Of a stretch of 64,000 nt of DNA, positions 1 through 7,944 are shown piece after piece; position 1 is the stretch's first letter; every line of letters starts with the position of its first letter. Made by a program: the position numbers and the translations under genes. Origin of the DNA: Achromobacter pestifer (GTDB lineage: Bacteria; Pseudomonadota; Gammaproteobacteria; Burkholderiales; Burkholderiaceae_B); assembly GCF_013267355.1 (NCBI RefSeq), contig NZ_CP053985.1, positions 620,001 through 684,000 on the forward strand. Reading direction: 5' to 3'. Below the pieces are notes generated by a model. That model was not told the origin of the DNA. It worked only from the letters and a program-made list of their open reading frames with translations, and searched no databases.

Positions 1-823
1 CCAGCGAGAACTTGACGTTCTTGTACAGCGCCATCAGTTTGATGAGCGAGTGCACGGTGCGGCCGTATTTCAGGTCGCCGACCATGGCGATATGCGCGCC
101 GTCCAGCAGTTTGCCCAGGCGCGAGAACTCGGTCAGGATCGTGTACAGGTCCAGCAGGGCCTGGCTGGGGTGCTCGCCCGGGCCGTCGCCGCCATTGACC
201 ACGGGGATGTTGGTGGCGCGCGCGAATTCCGCGACCGAACCCTGGTCCGGATGGCGGATGACCATGGCGTCGACGTAGCCGCTCATGACGCGGCTGGTGT
301 CGTAGATCGATTCGCCCTTGGCCATGGACGAGAACGTGAAGCCGGTGGTATCGCAGACCGAGCCGCCCAGGCGGCAGAACGCGGAGCCGAAGCTGACGCG
401 GGTACGGGTGCTGGCCTCGAAGAACAGGTTGCCCAGCACCGCGCCTTCCAGCACACGGGACACCTTTTGGCGGCGGGCGATGGGCTGCATCATGTCGGCC
501 ACGCGGAACAGGTCCTCGACCGATTCGCGCGTGAACTGGTCCACCGACAGCAGTTGGTGCTTGCCTTCCACCGCGATGCGGTCACGCAACGGACCTTCTT
601 GTACGCTTTGCGTATATTTTTCCAGCAATACTCCGTTCTGCACGATTTCGCTGACAAAGCGCTGCACCACTTCCGGCATGGCTCGGAATTCCTGCGAGCC
701 CTCCGGCAACAGCCAGGTGTCGAGCGCACGGCGCTTGACGCCAATGCGGGTCGCGAACACGTCGCGGGTGAGATTCAGGCGCCGCATGGCGTCGCGCAGG
801 AAGGCTTGCTGGGAGATGGTCAT
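1..823 (-). CDS. pyrB: Aspartate carbamoyltransferase with HTH-like N-terminal extension (5' part; gene continues beyond position 1)
   Basis: Catalyses carbamoyl phosphate plus aspartate to carbamoyl aspartate, the first committed step of pyrimidine synthesis. 274 codons are visible. The carbamoyl-phosphate motif STRTR is at residues 138-142, and HPSQALLDLYT (about 218-228) is the usual downstream ATCase block. About 75 residues precede the normal ATCase fold; residues about 7-40 (key stretch DVFATRIGVKRRALDTWL) look like an XRE-type helix-turn-helix. The ATG at 823 begins this extension. A palindrome occurs both at the predicted transcription start and inside the gene (see sites at 850 and 602), so autoregulation is possible. 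ATCase identity is firm; the DNA-binding role is inference. Confidence 0.9.
   Translation of the reverse strand, partial: MTISQQAFLRDAMRRLNLTRDVFATRIGVKRRALDTWLLPEGSQEFRAMPEVVQRFVSEIVQNGVLLEKYTQSVQEGPLRDRIAVEGKHQLLSVDQFTRESVEDLFRVADMMQPIARRQKVSRVLEGAVLGNLFFEASTRTRVSFGSAFCRLGGSVCDTTGFTFSSMAKGESIYDTSRVMSGYVDAMVIRHPDQGSVAEFARATNIPVVNGGDGPGEHPSQALLDLYTILTEFSRLGKLLDGAHIAMVGDLKYGRTVHSLIKLMALYKNVKFSL
602..614. promoter_or_regulatory. Perfect palindrome inside pyrB, second copy of the promoter palindrome
   Basis: TACGCTTTGCGTA is a 5-bp inverted repeat around TTT. It lies within codons for residues 70-74 of PyrB. The 21 bases from 602 match the 21 bases from 850 at 19 positions. Possible secondary operator; function inferred. 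Confidence 0.4.
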
Positions 824-849
824 GACGGGCCCCGAACAGGAGATTTATA

Positions 850-862
850 TACGCTTTGCGCA
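850..862. promoter_or_regulatory. Near-perfect palindrome overlapping the predicted pyrB transcription start
   Basis: TACGCTTTGCGCA is a one-mismatch version of the intragenic copy at 602. It abuts the predicted -10 box (862-867), so it would cover the transcription start, a classic repressor position. Confidence 0.4.
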
Positions 863-891
863 TATTATTCTCAACACAAATTCAAGTCCAA
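862..891 (-). promoter_or_regulatory. Predicted sigma-70 promoter of pyrB
   Basis: On the minus strand TTGGAC (886-891) is followed after 18 bp by TAATAT (862-867). The expected start falls near 855, about 30 bp upstream of the ATG. The region is conspicuously AT-rich for this genome. Confidence 0.5.
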
Positions 892-920
892 CATTTTTGC
901 GCACACGGGTTTACCCGCAA

Positions 921-1334
921 CTACCGCCTGGCATAGGCCGTTGTCGTCTGGGGTGCATCCGTGATCGCCTGTCCAGCCGCCAGCCAGCAGGCGGCGCAGA
1001 AGGCGAGCGCGCTGATCAGATAGCAAAACATGGCCAGAAGCTGCGCGGGCCAATGCGCGCGCGTCAGATGTCCGGTGTAGCCCTGGCGCAACAGGCTGAC
1101 CTGCGCCAGGTAGGCAAACAGTATTCCCAGGCAAGCGGCCAGCAGGCCGCCCAGCAGCAGGGCCAGCGGCAATTGCAGATCCGACGCGGCGATCTCGCCG
1201 CCCACCACGCCCAAGGAAAAGCCGGTCAGCACCAGCGCCGCGCCGCCATTGAGCCAACCCAGGAAACGGAACGCCCCCGCCAGCAGCGAGAACGACAGGC
1301 CGCTGGCGCGGATCTGCTGGGCGCGGGCGTCCAT
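921..1334 (-). CDS. Small integral membrane protein, unknown function
   Basis: 137 residues with three or four hydrophobic segments: roughly residues 22-48, 54-82 and 101-128. I do not recognise a named family. It starts 3 bp after the stop of the lipoprotein gene at 1338-1769, so the two are probably co-transcribed. It ends about 100 bp from the pyrB start and reads in the same direction. The function is unknown; an inner-membrane location is inferred from hydrophobicity alone. Confidence 0.65.
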   Translation of the reverse strand: MDARAQQIRASGLSFSLLAGAFRFLGWLNGGAALVLTGFSLGVVGGEIAASDLQLPLALLLGGLLAACLGILFAYLAQVSLLRQGYTGHLTRAHWPAQLLAMFCYLISALAFCAACWLAAGQAITDAPQTTTAYARR

Positions 1335-1337
1335 GGA

Positions 1338-1769
1338 TCAGCCTTCGCCGCCCTTGCGGCAAACCGGCGTGGCGCTCTGGATGGAAGTGCGGGCGGCAGC
1401 GATTTCGGCCGCGTCCCAACGCCCTGCGCCCAGCACCGTGATGGTCACCTTGGACGTCGACGGACTGGCGCTTTCGGCGGCGATCAGTTCCAGCACCTTG
1501 GCGGGTTCCGTCACTTTATAGAGCTGCACTTCGTCCGGCGCGCCTTTTTCGCCCTTCACGTGGCGCCAGGCATAGGCGACGTTGTAGGCGTGCTGCACTT
1601 GTATGTGGCAGGTGCGCACGTACTCGCCGGCCCGGCGGAAAGCCGCTTCGTAGTTGGTATTTACCGTGAAGGTCTCGGTCACGACGGCATCGGATTCGTA
1701 AACCCCTTTGCTCGCGCAGCCGGCCAACAGGGCCGCAAACGCCATTCCCATCCACAAAGACTTGCGCAT
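1338..1769 (-). CDS. Putative lipoprotein, unknown function
   Basis: 143 residues from the ATG at 1769. The signal sequence ends in a lipobox LAGC with the lipidated Cys at residue 18, so the mature protein should be membrane-anchored. An ATG 24 bp further upstream is in frame but would place the charged signal start (MRKS) inside the protein, so 1769 is preferred. No domain is recognised; two further Cys lie at about residues 57 and 136. It is probably the first gene of a pair with the membrane protein at 921-1334. Confidence 0.65.
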   Translation of the reverse strand: MRKSLWMGMAFAALLAGCASKGVYESDAVVTETFTVNTNYEAAFRRAGEYVRTCHIQVQHAYNVAYAWRHVKGEKGAPDEVQLYKVTEPAKVLELIAAESASPSTSKVTITVLGAGRWDAAEIAAARTSIQSATPVCRKGGEG

Positions 1770-1882
1770 GACACTTCCCACGATCGAATTCAACTCCCCG
1801 AATTATGCCAGCGAGAGGGGGGGAGCCCCCCACGCCGCTCTCGCGGCGCTCGTTTGCTGCCTCTCCCGCCCCGCGCATCAAC

Positions 1883-1926
1883 AAAAAAGCCGCGAGAAGG
1901 ATGCGTAGGCATGTCTCGCGGCTTTT
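1883..1926 (-). terminator. Intrinsic terminator of the entericidin-like gene
   Basis: A 13-bp stem (1885-1897 with 1914-1926, core AAGCCGCGAGA) is followed on the minus strand by a run of T. It lies 34 bp past the stop of the gene at 1960-2091. Confidence 0.8.
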
Positions 1927-1959
1927 GAGCCGGGATTACGGCATATGGAACAAGGGGGG

Positions 1960-2091
1960 CTACTTGGTGGCAGCGCCCTCAATCTTCTCGCCACCCCGCT
2001 GGATGTCCTTGCCTGCCCCCGCTACGGTGTTGCAACCCGCCGATAGCGCGGCGATCGAAAGCAACATGGCGAGAAAGACTTTGTTCTTCAT
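1960..2091 (-). CDS. Entericidin-like small lipoprotein
   Basis: 43 residues: a short signal sequence, lipobox SAGC with Cys at residue 20, then a mature peptide of about 24 residues rich in G, A, K and E (NTVAGAGKDIQRGGEKIEGA). This matches the entericidin A/B family of outer-membrane lipoproteins, small stress-related peptides. The ATG at 2091 is preceded by AGGAGATGTCT. It is a single-gene unit with its own terminator. The toxin/antidote roles known from enteric bacteria cannot be assumed here, because only one copy is visible. Confidence 0.8.
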   Translation of the reverse strand: MKNKVFLAMLLSIAALSAGCNTVAGAGKDIQRGGEKIEGAATK

Positions 2092-2271
2092 AGACATCTC
2101 CTGTCTGGGCTTGGAAAGTGAAGCCAGCATACCCCAAAGACCCTCATTTGGGCATCGGCTGGACGCGGCCCCGGCAGGCCCGCGCCAAGGGTCGGAACAA
2201 GTATCAAACACCGTTGAAAAGGCTTGCGTTCGCCTGTCGCGCAATTGCCGCCAATCGATTAGGATGCGGAC

Positions 2272-2631
2272 ATGACCAAGAAACAAGCATCGCAAAACGC
2301 CGGTTCGGCCCACCAGGGCTGGGGCTGGGAACAGCCGCAATGCCGCGGCCAGGCAGCTTTGGCGCTCTTCATCGACGATCTCCATCGCATTTTGCAGGCG
2401 CATGCCGCCGGCAAGCTGGCTGAAAGCAGCACGCTGGCCGACGCGCAGCAGAACGTGAACGAATTGCTGGCCCGCTACAACGAAATCGGCGCCGCGCCGG
2501 ATATTTTTCTCGGCCAATCGGTCGAACTCAAAGAGGGCGTGGACCGCGACGGGGTATCCCATACGGTACCCATTTTTTCGGCGCGCCTGAAACAGTCATT
2601 GGTATCGATGCTGGGCCAAGGCCCAGCCTGA
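2272..2631 (+). CDS. Conserved hypothetical protein
   Basis: 119 residues, soluble, no signal peptide. The middle (about residues 28-75) reads as two amphipathic helices (AALALFIDDLHRILQAH and DAQQNVNELLARYNEIG). I recognise no family. An AGGA lies about 10 bp before the ATG. The small gene at 2698 follows 66 bp later on the same strand and may share its transcript. Confidence 0.55.
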   Translation: MTKKQASQNAGSAHQGWGWEQPQCRGQAALALFIDDLHRILQAHAAGKLAESSTLADAQQNVNELLARYNEIGAAPDIFLGQSVELKEGVDRDGVSHTVPIFSARLKQSLVSMLGQGPA

Positions 2632-2697
2632 AGCACCGCCCGGCTTGCCAGCAGGCTCAGGGCCATAACCAGAACAGTCACCGCAGGAGACCGCACT

Positions 2698-3105
2698 ATG
2701 AAGAATGCCGACAACGTCGTAGAGTTCCTGCGCTTGCTGTCGCTGGATGTCTCCCTGGGAGCCGCCGCCCAGCATGCCGCCAGCCAGGCGGATGCGCCCC
2801 TGGCCCTGGCCCGTCTGGCCACCGCTCATGGTTTGCCCTGCAACGCGTCGGACTGGTCCGCCTTTGCCCGCAGTTGCCTGGACAGCTCCGACCTGACCGA
2901 GCAGAACGCAATCCCCGACGAAGCCACCATTTGGCAACTGGTGCAGGATCCCGCGCACGGCACGGACATTCCTGCCAGCGCCATCACCCGCGTCATCGGC
3001 ATCGTCACGCAACCGGAAGGGGGCGAGCCCGTGGTGGGCCATGTGGTCGGCGATCTGGCGCCGCGAGCGCCGCTGGGCCTGGCGCCCTACACTTCGGGCT
3101 CCTGA
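2698..3105 (+). CDS. Small protein with Nif11-like N-terminal domain
   Basis: 135 residues, ATG at 2698 with AGGAGA 8 bp upstream. Residues about 4-58 (NVVEFLRLLSLD ... LARLATAHGLPCNASDW) follow the spacing of Nif11 domains: a short helix ending in xFL, a second Ala-rich helix, then a conserved GxxxxxxDW-type end. Nif11 domains occur in nitrogen-fixation-linked proteins and in leader peptides of some modified peptides. The C-terminal half (about 80-135) is Gly/Pro-rich and unassigned. No modification enzyme is adjacent. The domain call is by eye and tentative. Confidence 0.5.
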   Translation: MKNADNVVEFLRLLSLDVSLGAAAQHAASQADAPLALARLATAHGLPCNASDWSAFARSCLDSSDLTEQNAIPDEATIWQLVQDPAHGTDIPASAITRVIGIVTQPEGGEPVVGHVVGDLAPRAPLGLAPYTSGS

Positions 3106-3117
3106 AGCCGCTCGGCT

Positions 3118-4389
3118 TCAGGCATCCGCCGGCACGCGCCCGGCGGATCTCAGGAATTCCATCACCCCGGCCGCGGCAACCACGCCGCTCGCCATGCACG
3201 CCGTCAGCAGATAGCCGCCCGTCGGCGCCTCCCAATCCAGCATTTCCCCCGCACAGAACGCGCCAGCCATCCCGCGCAGCATCAGGCCGGCATCCAATGC
3301 GTCGAACGACACACCGCCAGCCGTGCTGATCGCCTCGTCCATGGGCCGCGCTCGCTCCAGGCGCAACGGCAAGGCCTTGATGCGCAAGCCCAGACGCTCT
3401 GGGTCGCGGAAGTCCTCGGCCGTGGCGCATTCCCGCAGCAGCCCCGCCTTGACCCCGATCAGACCCAGGCGGCTCTGCAGATGGCTGGACATCGAGCGCG
3501 AGCCGCGCGGATGGGTCACGGCCGCCATCACTTTTTCCTGAGACCAATCCGGGGCCAGATCCAGCAGGGCGATGGCATGCCCCTGGCTGTCGATCTGGTC
3601 GCGCAGCGGCGCGGACAAAGCGTAGACCAGGCTGCCTTCTATGCCGGTTTCCGACACGACGAACTCCCCCTGCCTGGCAGGCGTCCTGCCGGCCGTGGTC
3701 TCGCAGGCCATGGCCACGGACTTCACGGGCTGCCCGGCATGGCGCTCGCGGAAATGATCCGACCAAGCCACATCGAATCCGCAATTGGCCGGACGCAGCG
3801 GCGCAACGGCGACGCCATGCGCTTGCAAGCCGTCGACCCAGGCGCCGTCCGATCCCAGTTTGGCCCAGCTGCCTCCGCCCAGCGCCAGCACCACGGCGTC
3901 GGCCGCGTAGAGCTGTTCGCCCTCGGGCGTGTGAAAGCGCAGCGCTCCCGCGCCCGGCCGCGAACCCGCCGGCCAACCCAGCCAGCGGTGCCGCATGTGC
4001 AGGCGCACGCCGCTGGCGCGCAGCCTGGCCAGCCACGCCCGCAACAGGGGCGCCGCCTTCATTTCCTGGGGAAACACCCGGCCGGACGAACCCACAAAGG
4101 TCTGAATGCCCAGGCCATGCGTCCATTCGCGCAGTCCGTCGGCATCCAGCGCGCGCAACCAAGGCGCCACGTTCAGCGCGCGGTCACCGTAACGCGCCAG
4201 GAACGGCGCTGCCGGCTCGCTATGGGTCAGGTTCAAGCCTCCCCGGCCCGCCATCAGGAACTTGCGGCCGACCGAGGGCATCGCATCGAACACATCCACC
4301 TGCACGCCTTGCTCGCTCAGGCGCTCGGCCGCCATCAGGCCGGCCGGACCGCCGCCTATGACGGCGACACGCGCGACAGCCGGACTCAT
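3118..4389 (-). CDS. HI0933/BaiN-like FAD-dependent flavoprotein
   Basis: 423 residues with an N-terminal FAD-binding motif GGGPAG (residues 12-17) and the family signature GRKFLMAGRGGLNLTHSE at about 42-59. A second dinucleotide region containing LALGGGSWAKLG sits near 165-180, and CAGEMLDWEAPTGGYLL near 380 is the typical C-terminal FAD contact. The layout fits the HI0933/YhiN family (PP_4765-type subgroup), whose physiological substrate is mostly unknown. The gene ends 12 bp from the convergent gene at 2698-3105. Confidence 0.8.
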   Translation of the reverse strand: MSPAVARVAVIGGGPAGLMAAERLSEQGVQVDVFDAMPSVGRKFLMAGRGGLNLTHSEPAAPFLARYGDRALNVAPWLRALDADGLREWTHGLGIQTFVGSSGRVFPQEMKAAPLLRAWLARLRASGVRLHMRHRWLGWPAGSRPGAGALRFHTPEGEQLYAADAVVLALGGGSWAKLGSDGAWVDGLQAHGVAVAPLRPANCGFDVAWSDHFRERHAGQPVKSVAMACETTAGRTPARQGEFVVSETGIEGSLVYALSAPLRDQIDSQGHAIALLDLAPDWSQEKVMAAVTHPRGSRSMSSHLQSRLGLIGVKAGLLRECATAEDFRDPERLGLRIKALPLRLERARPMDEAISTAGGVSFDALDAGLMLRGMAGAFCAGEMLDWEAPTGGYLLTACMASGVVAAAGVMEFLRSAGRVPADA

Positions 4390-4533
4390 GGCGCCGGCGC
4401 CTTCAGGCCGCAGGAATGGATACGCGTAGCACTAAGCATGGGGAACGAACCGGGAGGCAATGGCGGAACAGGCGCTGACGCGCCAGGAAGGGAAAAGATT
4501 GTCGCATAGCCGAACCTTGGGGCTGCCCGGAAG

Positions 4534-4562
4534 CAATAAACGCCCCGATGGGGCGTTTATTG
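4534..4562 (-). terminator. Terminator-type hairpin downstream of the 4696-5037 gene
   Basis: CAATAAACGCCCC (4534-4546) pairs perfectly with 4550-4562 around GAT. A/T-rich flanks on both sides could serve either strand; the gene at 4696 is the natural client. Confidence 0.6.
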
Positions 4563-4615
4563 ACCGGCACTGCCAAGTCATTGTTCCGACAGGGAAAACC
4601 CGAAATGCGCAGAGG

Positions 4616-4652
4616 CTATCCCAAGGCTTGTCCACAGTAGCTGTGGGTAATT
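4616..4652. repeat. 37-bp interspersed repeat, copy 1
   Basis: Shares 34 of 37 bases with 8353-8389. It contains TTGTCCACAG and, inverted, TTACCCACAG, so the core is an imperfect palindrome of two DnaA-box-like nonamers. It lies downstream of a minus-strand gene. Confidence 0.75.
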
Positions 4653-4695
4653 CAGCCCGAACAGGAAAGCACTCAGCCGCGGATCGTGCCCAGGC

Positions 4696-5037
4696 TCAGG
4701 CGTTGGCGGACTGCATCGGGCCGGACCAGGGTTCGGCGTCGATCTCGAAACGCAGCTCCTGGTACTCGCCGTCCACCGAGACGGATGGCAGCAAACCGGC
4801 ACCCAGCGCCTGACCCAGCGCGCGGCGGCAGAGCGTTTCAGGATCATCGGGCAAGGACTGGAACACCCCATCCGGAATACGCAGACGCAGCATCGCCTGC
4901 GGATCGCCGCGTTCAGCCGGCCGGCCGATATGGATATGCGCGGGATAGCCGTGGGGGCACCAGATGCCCACGTGGTACTTGCCGTCAGCGCCCGTATCGG
5001 CGACATAGCCGGGATGATCGTATTTTGCTGTTCCCAT
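4696..5037 (-). CDS. Conserved hypothetical protein, 113 residues
   Basis: The ATG at 5037 has a strong GAGGAGGG site 4-6 bp upstream. The protein is soluble with no signal peptide. The N-terminal segment contains HVGIWCPHGYPAHIHIGRP (about 22-40), rich in His and Cys and possibly metal-binding. I do not recognise the family. It is flanked by its own terminator and repeat copy 1 downstream, and by tRNA-fMet upstream on the same strand. Confidence 0.6.
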   Translation of the reverse strand: MGTAKYDHPGYVADTGADGKYHVGIWCPHGYPAHIHIGRPAERGDPQAMLRLRIPDGVFQSLPDDPETLCRRALGQALGAGLLPSVSVDGEYQELRFEIDAEPWSGPMQSANA

Positions 5038-5186
5038 GGACCCTCCTCGAGTGCGGCAACCTAGCGCGCGTGACCCATGGTAGCGCACGGTTGGAGGCCT
5101 GTGCGGCCGCGAACACCAGGGAAAGTCCGGACTGGAACAAAGGTTTGACGCAGAGCAAGCGGTGCGGGAAATCCTGCCGCGGGGCG

Positions 5187-5220
5187 AAAAAAAAGCCGCG
5201 ATGAATATCGCGGCTTTCTT
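5187..5220 (-). terminator. Intrinsic terminator of tRNA-fMet
   Basis: An 11-bp stem AAAGCCGCGAT (5192-5202) with 5207-5217 and an 8-base T run on the minus strand. It lies about 70 bp past the tRNA 3' end. Confidence 0.8.
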
Positions 5221-5287
5221 CTGCAAGGGACTATCCAGTGCGGCATTTCTTGCCATGCCACGGGACCGTCCGGGTCCTGCTTGAAAC

Positions 5288-5364
<77 letters not shown>

Positions 5365-5384
5365 TCTGATGTGTGAATCATACA

Positions 5385-5765
5385 TCATTTTGAAATCTCG
5401 TGCAGCGCACCGAGGGAGTTTTTTCTATTTTTGGTCGAATTCAGCTGAAAAAAAGCGGCCGCGGCCTGAAAAAAGCGCTGCGCATAGCCCGCCCTGTCCA
5501 GGCAGATCAGCTCCGCGGGACCGATGGCCGTGACATGCGCCACGCCGCCGTAGCCCAGGCCATGCCCCTCCCCCGCATTGATGCGCACGGCCACGGCACG
5601 AGGCAGTCCTCCCGCGGCTTCCGGGCCGTTCGCAGGTTCCTCTACCCGCACGCTGCCGCTGACGCATACCAGGGTGGCGCCCGGGCGCAGGACCAGTTTC
5701 CGGCTGGCGCCGGCGGCAAGTTCCAGGCGGCGGGCCTGGGCATCTGGGGCGTAAGTCGCAATCAT
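5385..5765 (-). CDS. DUF2917-type small protein
   Basis: 126 residues. The ATG at 5765 is chosen because AGGAG lies 6-7 bp upstream; in-frame starts 6 and 24 bp earlier lack a site. The core (about 9-75: RRLELAAGASRKLVLRPGATLVCVSGSVRVEE ... GEGHGLGYGGVAHVTAIGPA) has the cupin-like beta pattern of DUF2917, whose function is unknown. It is divergent from the MocR-type regulator at 5935, which may control it. The tail is Phe- and Asn-rich and poorly conserved in character. Confidence 0.65.
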   Translation of the reverse strand: MIATYAPDAQARRLELAAGASRKLVLRPGATLVCVSGSVRVEEPANGPEAAGGLPRAVAVRINAGEGHGLGYGGVAHVTAIGPAELICLDRAGYAQRFFQAAAAFFQLNSTKNRKNSLGALHEISK

Positions 5766-5934
5766 CGTCATCTCCTGTCGGACAACCACAGGCTACGCCC
5801 GCCCTGCTATGCGCAACAGTCACACTCCGAGGGTTTCTGTACCGATGCAGATACTCGATTTCCTCACTGTTATGGTGTACTTTGCTCGAATCTGTGCCTA
5901 GCCTCATTCCAACCTCGGGGAGCATGATCGGCGC

Positions 5935-7374
5935 ATGGATCCGCAACCGCTATATCTACGCCTGGCCAATCATTACCGGCGCGCCATCCAGACAGGCGTG
6001 CTGGCGCCCGCCCAGCGCATGCCCTCGGTCCGCACTCTGGTGCGCACCCATCACGTCAGCCTGTCCACGGCGCTGCAGGCCTGCCGCCAACTGGAAGACG
6101 ACGGCCTGATCGAAGCGCGCCCCCGCTCGGGCTACTTTGTCCTCAAGCCCCGGCGCAACAGCATCCCGCCCGTGGACGAGCCCGACATCCGCCAAACCCT
6201 GGAAGCCGCGCAGTACGTGGGCATCCATGACCGGGTCTCGGACTTCGTGGCCAAGTGCGAAGCGCATCCGGTCAGCGCCAATTTCGCGCTGGCCGCGGCG
6301 GTGCCCGAAGCCTATCCGCTGGAGGAACTGAAGCAGGCCATGATGCGCGCGCTGCGCCAGTCGCCCCAGGTGCTGGTCAGCCCGGTTCCGCCGCAGGGAC
6401 ATCCGGACCTGCGCACCGTGCTCGCCCGCCGGGCGCTGGCCAACGGCATCAACGCCACGCCGGACGACGTCATCGTTACGCACGGCTGCATCGAGGCCCT
6501 GAACCTGGCGCTGCGCGCGGTGGCCCGGCCCGGCGACACGATCGCGGTCGAATCGCCCGCCTATTTCGGCCTGCTGCAGATCCTGGAAAGCCTGGGCATG
6601 CGGGCGCTGGAGATCCCCACCAGTCCGCAGCACGGCCTGTCGATCGAAGCGCTGGACCTGGCGTTCCAGACGCACGGCAACATCCGCGCCGTGGTGGTGG
6701 TGCCCAATTTCCAGAACCCCCTGGGCTGCGTCATGCCCGACGCGGAGAAAGCGCGGCTGGTCGCCCTGTGCGAACGCCAGCAGGTGCCACTGATCGAAGA
6801 CGACACCTACGGCGCGCTGACGGACGACGACACACCGTTGGCCGCCGCCAAATCCTGGGACGCGACCGGCAATGTCATTTATTGCTCGTCCATGCACAAG
6901 ACGCTGGCGCCGGGCATGCGCCTGGGCTGGCTGCTGGGCGGACGCTGGAAAGCCCGCATCGCCATGCTGAAGTTCGCCCAGAGCCGCCCCAACGAGCCAC
7001 TGGCGCAGATCGCCGTGGCCGAGTTCATGGGTTCGCGCGCCTACGACCGCCACCTGTCGCGCCTGCGCCGGTACCTTAAGATGCAGCGCGACCAGACAGC
7101 CGAGACCATTGCCGCGCACTTTCCGCCCGGCACCCGGCTGAGCGTGCCGCGAGGCGGCATGCTGCTGTGGGTGGAAATGCCCGACGGACGTTCCGGCACG
7201 GACGTATTCGAGGCTGCCTTGCGCCAGGGCATACGGGTCGCGCCGGGCGCCATGTTCTCCAACGGCACACGCTACAACCACTTTCTGCGCATCAGCTGCG
7301 GGCAACGCACCACGCCCGAGATCACCGCCGCCCTGCAGACCTTGGCGCGCATCGTGGCCGAGCGGCCTAGATGA
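5935..7374 (+). CDS. MocR/PdxR-type regulator (GntR HTH fused to aminotransferase fold)
   Basis: 479 residues. Residues about 1-70 form a GntR winged helix (PSVRTLVRTHHVSLSTALQA, EDDGLIEARPRSGYFV). Residues about 110-475 are a fold-type I aminotransferase. N261-P262, the acidic EDDTYG block (288-293) and the PLP lysine in SSMHKTLAPGMRLGW (K322) are present. Such proteins are PLP-sensing regulators, often of vitamin B6 or amino-acid genes; pdxA lies 3 kb away, but a link is not shown. Its TGA overlaps the ATG of the DedA gene by 4 bp, so the two are translationally coupled. Confidence 0.87.
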   Translation: MDPQPLYLRLANHYRRAIQTGVLAPAQRMPSVRTLVRTHHVSLSTALQACRQLEDDGLIEARPRSGYFVLKPRRNSIPPVDEPDIRQTLEAAQYVGIHDRVSDFVAKCEAHPVSANFALAAAVPEAYPLEELKQAMMRALRQSPQVLVSPVPPQGHPDLRTVLARRALANGINATPDDVIVTHGCIEALNLALRAVARPGDTIAVESPAYFGLLQILESLGMRALEIPTSPQHGLSIEALDLAFQTHGNIRAVVVVPNFQNPLGCVMPDAEKARLVALCERQQVPLIEDDTYGALTDDDTPLAAAKSWDATGNVIYCSSMHKTLAPGMRLGWLLGGRWKARIAMLKFAQSRPNEPLAQIAVAEFMGSRAYDRHLSRLRRYLKMQRDQTAETIAAHFPPGTRLSVPRGGMLLWVEMPDGRSGTDVFEAALRQGIRVAPGAMFSNGTRYNHFLRISCGQRTTPEITAALQTLARIVAERPR

Positions 7375-7934
7375 ATCCGGCCCTGCATCAGTTCATCGTC
7401 GACTACGGTCTGTGGGCGGTATTCGCCGGCACGTTGCTCGAAGGCGAAAGCGTGGTCGTGTTCGCCGGATTCCTGGCGCACCAGCACCTGCTGCACCTGC
7501 CCTATGTCGTGCTTTGCGCGTTCGCTGGTTCATTCCTGGCGGACCAGGCGCTGTTCTTCCTGGGGCGCCGCTATCGCGACCATCGCTATGTCCGGCGCAT
7601 CCGCGAGAAGCCCGCTTTCGAAAAGGCCTTGGCGGCGGTGGACCGCTATCCGCACGGCTTCATCCTGAGCCTGCGCTTCCTGTATGGCTTGCGCACGGTG
7701 GGGCCGGTGGCCCTGGGCGTATCGAACGTGCCGCCGCTGCGCTTCCTGGCGCTCAACGCCATTGCCGCCGCCATCTGGGCGGCGTGCTTCAGCGCCTTGG
7801 GCTACCTGTTCGGGCAGACGATCGAATCCATGCTGGGACGCCTGCACGGCGTCGAGACCAAGCTGGCCGTGGCCCTGGCGATCGGCGCGGCCATCTGGCT
7901 CGCGTATCACCTGCTGGGCAAGCGCCGCAAGTAG
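7371..7934 (+). CDS. DedA-family membrane protein
   Basis: 187 residues. Family features: GTLLEGESVVVFAGFLA near the N-terminus (about 21-37), the GRRYRDHRYVRR loop at about 65-76, and FILSLRFLYGLRTVGPVALG (about 97-116), the conserved arginine-containing re-entrant region. Several transmembrane segments follow. DedA proteins act in undecaprenyl-phosphate or lipid flipping and membrane homeostasis. It starts inside the stop codon of the MocR gene (ATGA), so it is probably expressed with it. Confidence 0.85.
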   Translation: MNPALHQFIVDYGLWAVFAGTLLEGESVVVFAGFLAHQHLLHLPYVVLCAFAGSFLADQALFFLGRRYRDHRYVRRIREKPAFEKALAAVDRYPHGFILSLRFLYGLRTVGPVALGVSNVPPLRFLALNAIAAAIWAACFSALGYLFGQTIESMLGRLHGVETKLAVALAIGAAIWLAYHLLGKRRK

Positions 7935-7944
7935 GCGCGGAGCC

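Larger units (their letters stand above)
4390..4695. other. Intergenic region holding a terminator and a 37-bp repeat
   Basis: About 306 bp without a convincing gene. It contains the hairpin at 4534-4562 and repeat copy 1 at 4616-4652. The remainder shows no structure that I can support beyond presumed promoter sequence for the flavoprotein gene. Confidence 0.6.

Noticed and set aside
4616..4652. Replication origin from DnaA-box-like sequences
   Set aside because: Only two nonamers per copy, no AT-rich unwinding region and no dnaA/dnaN nearby.
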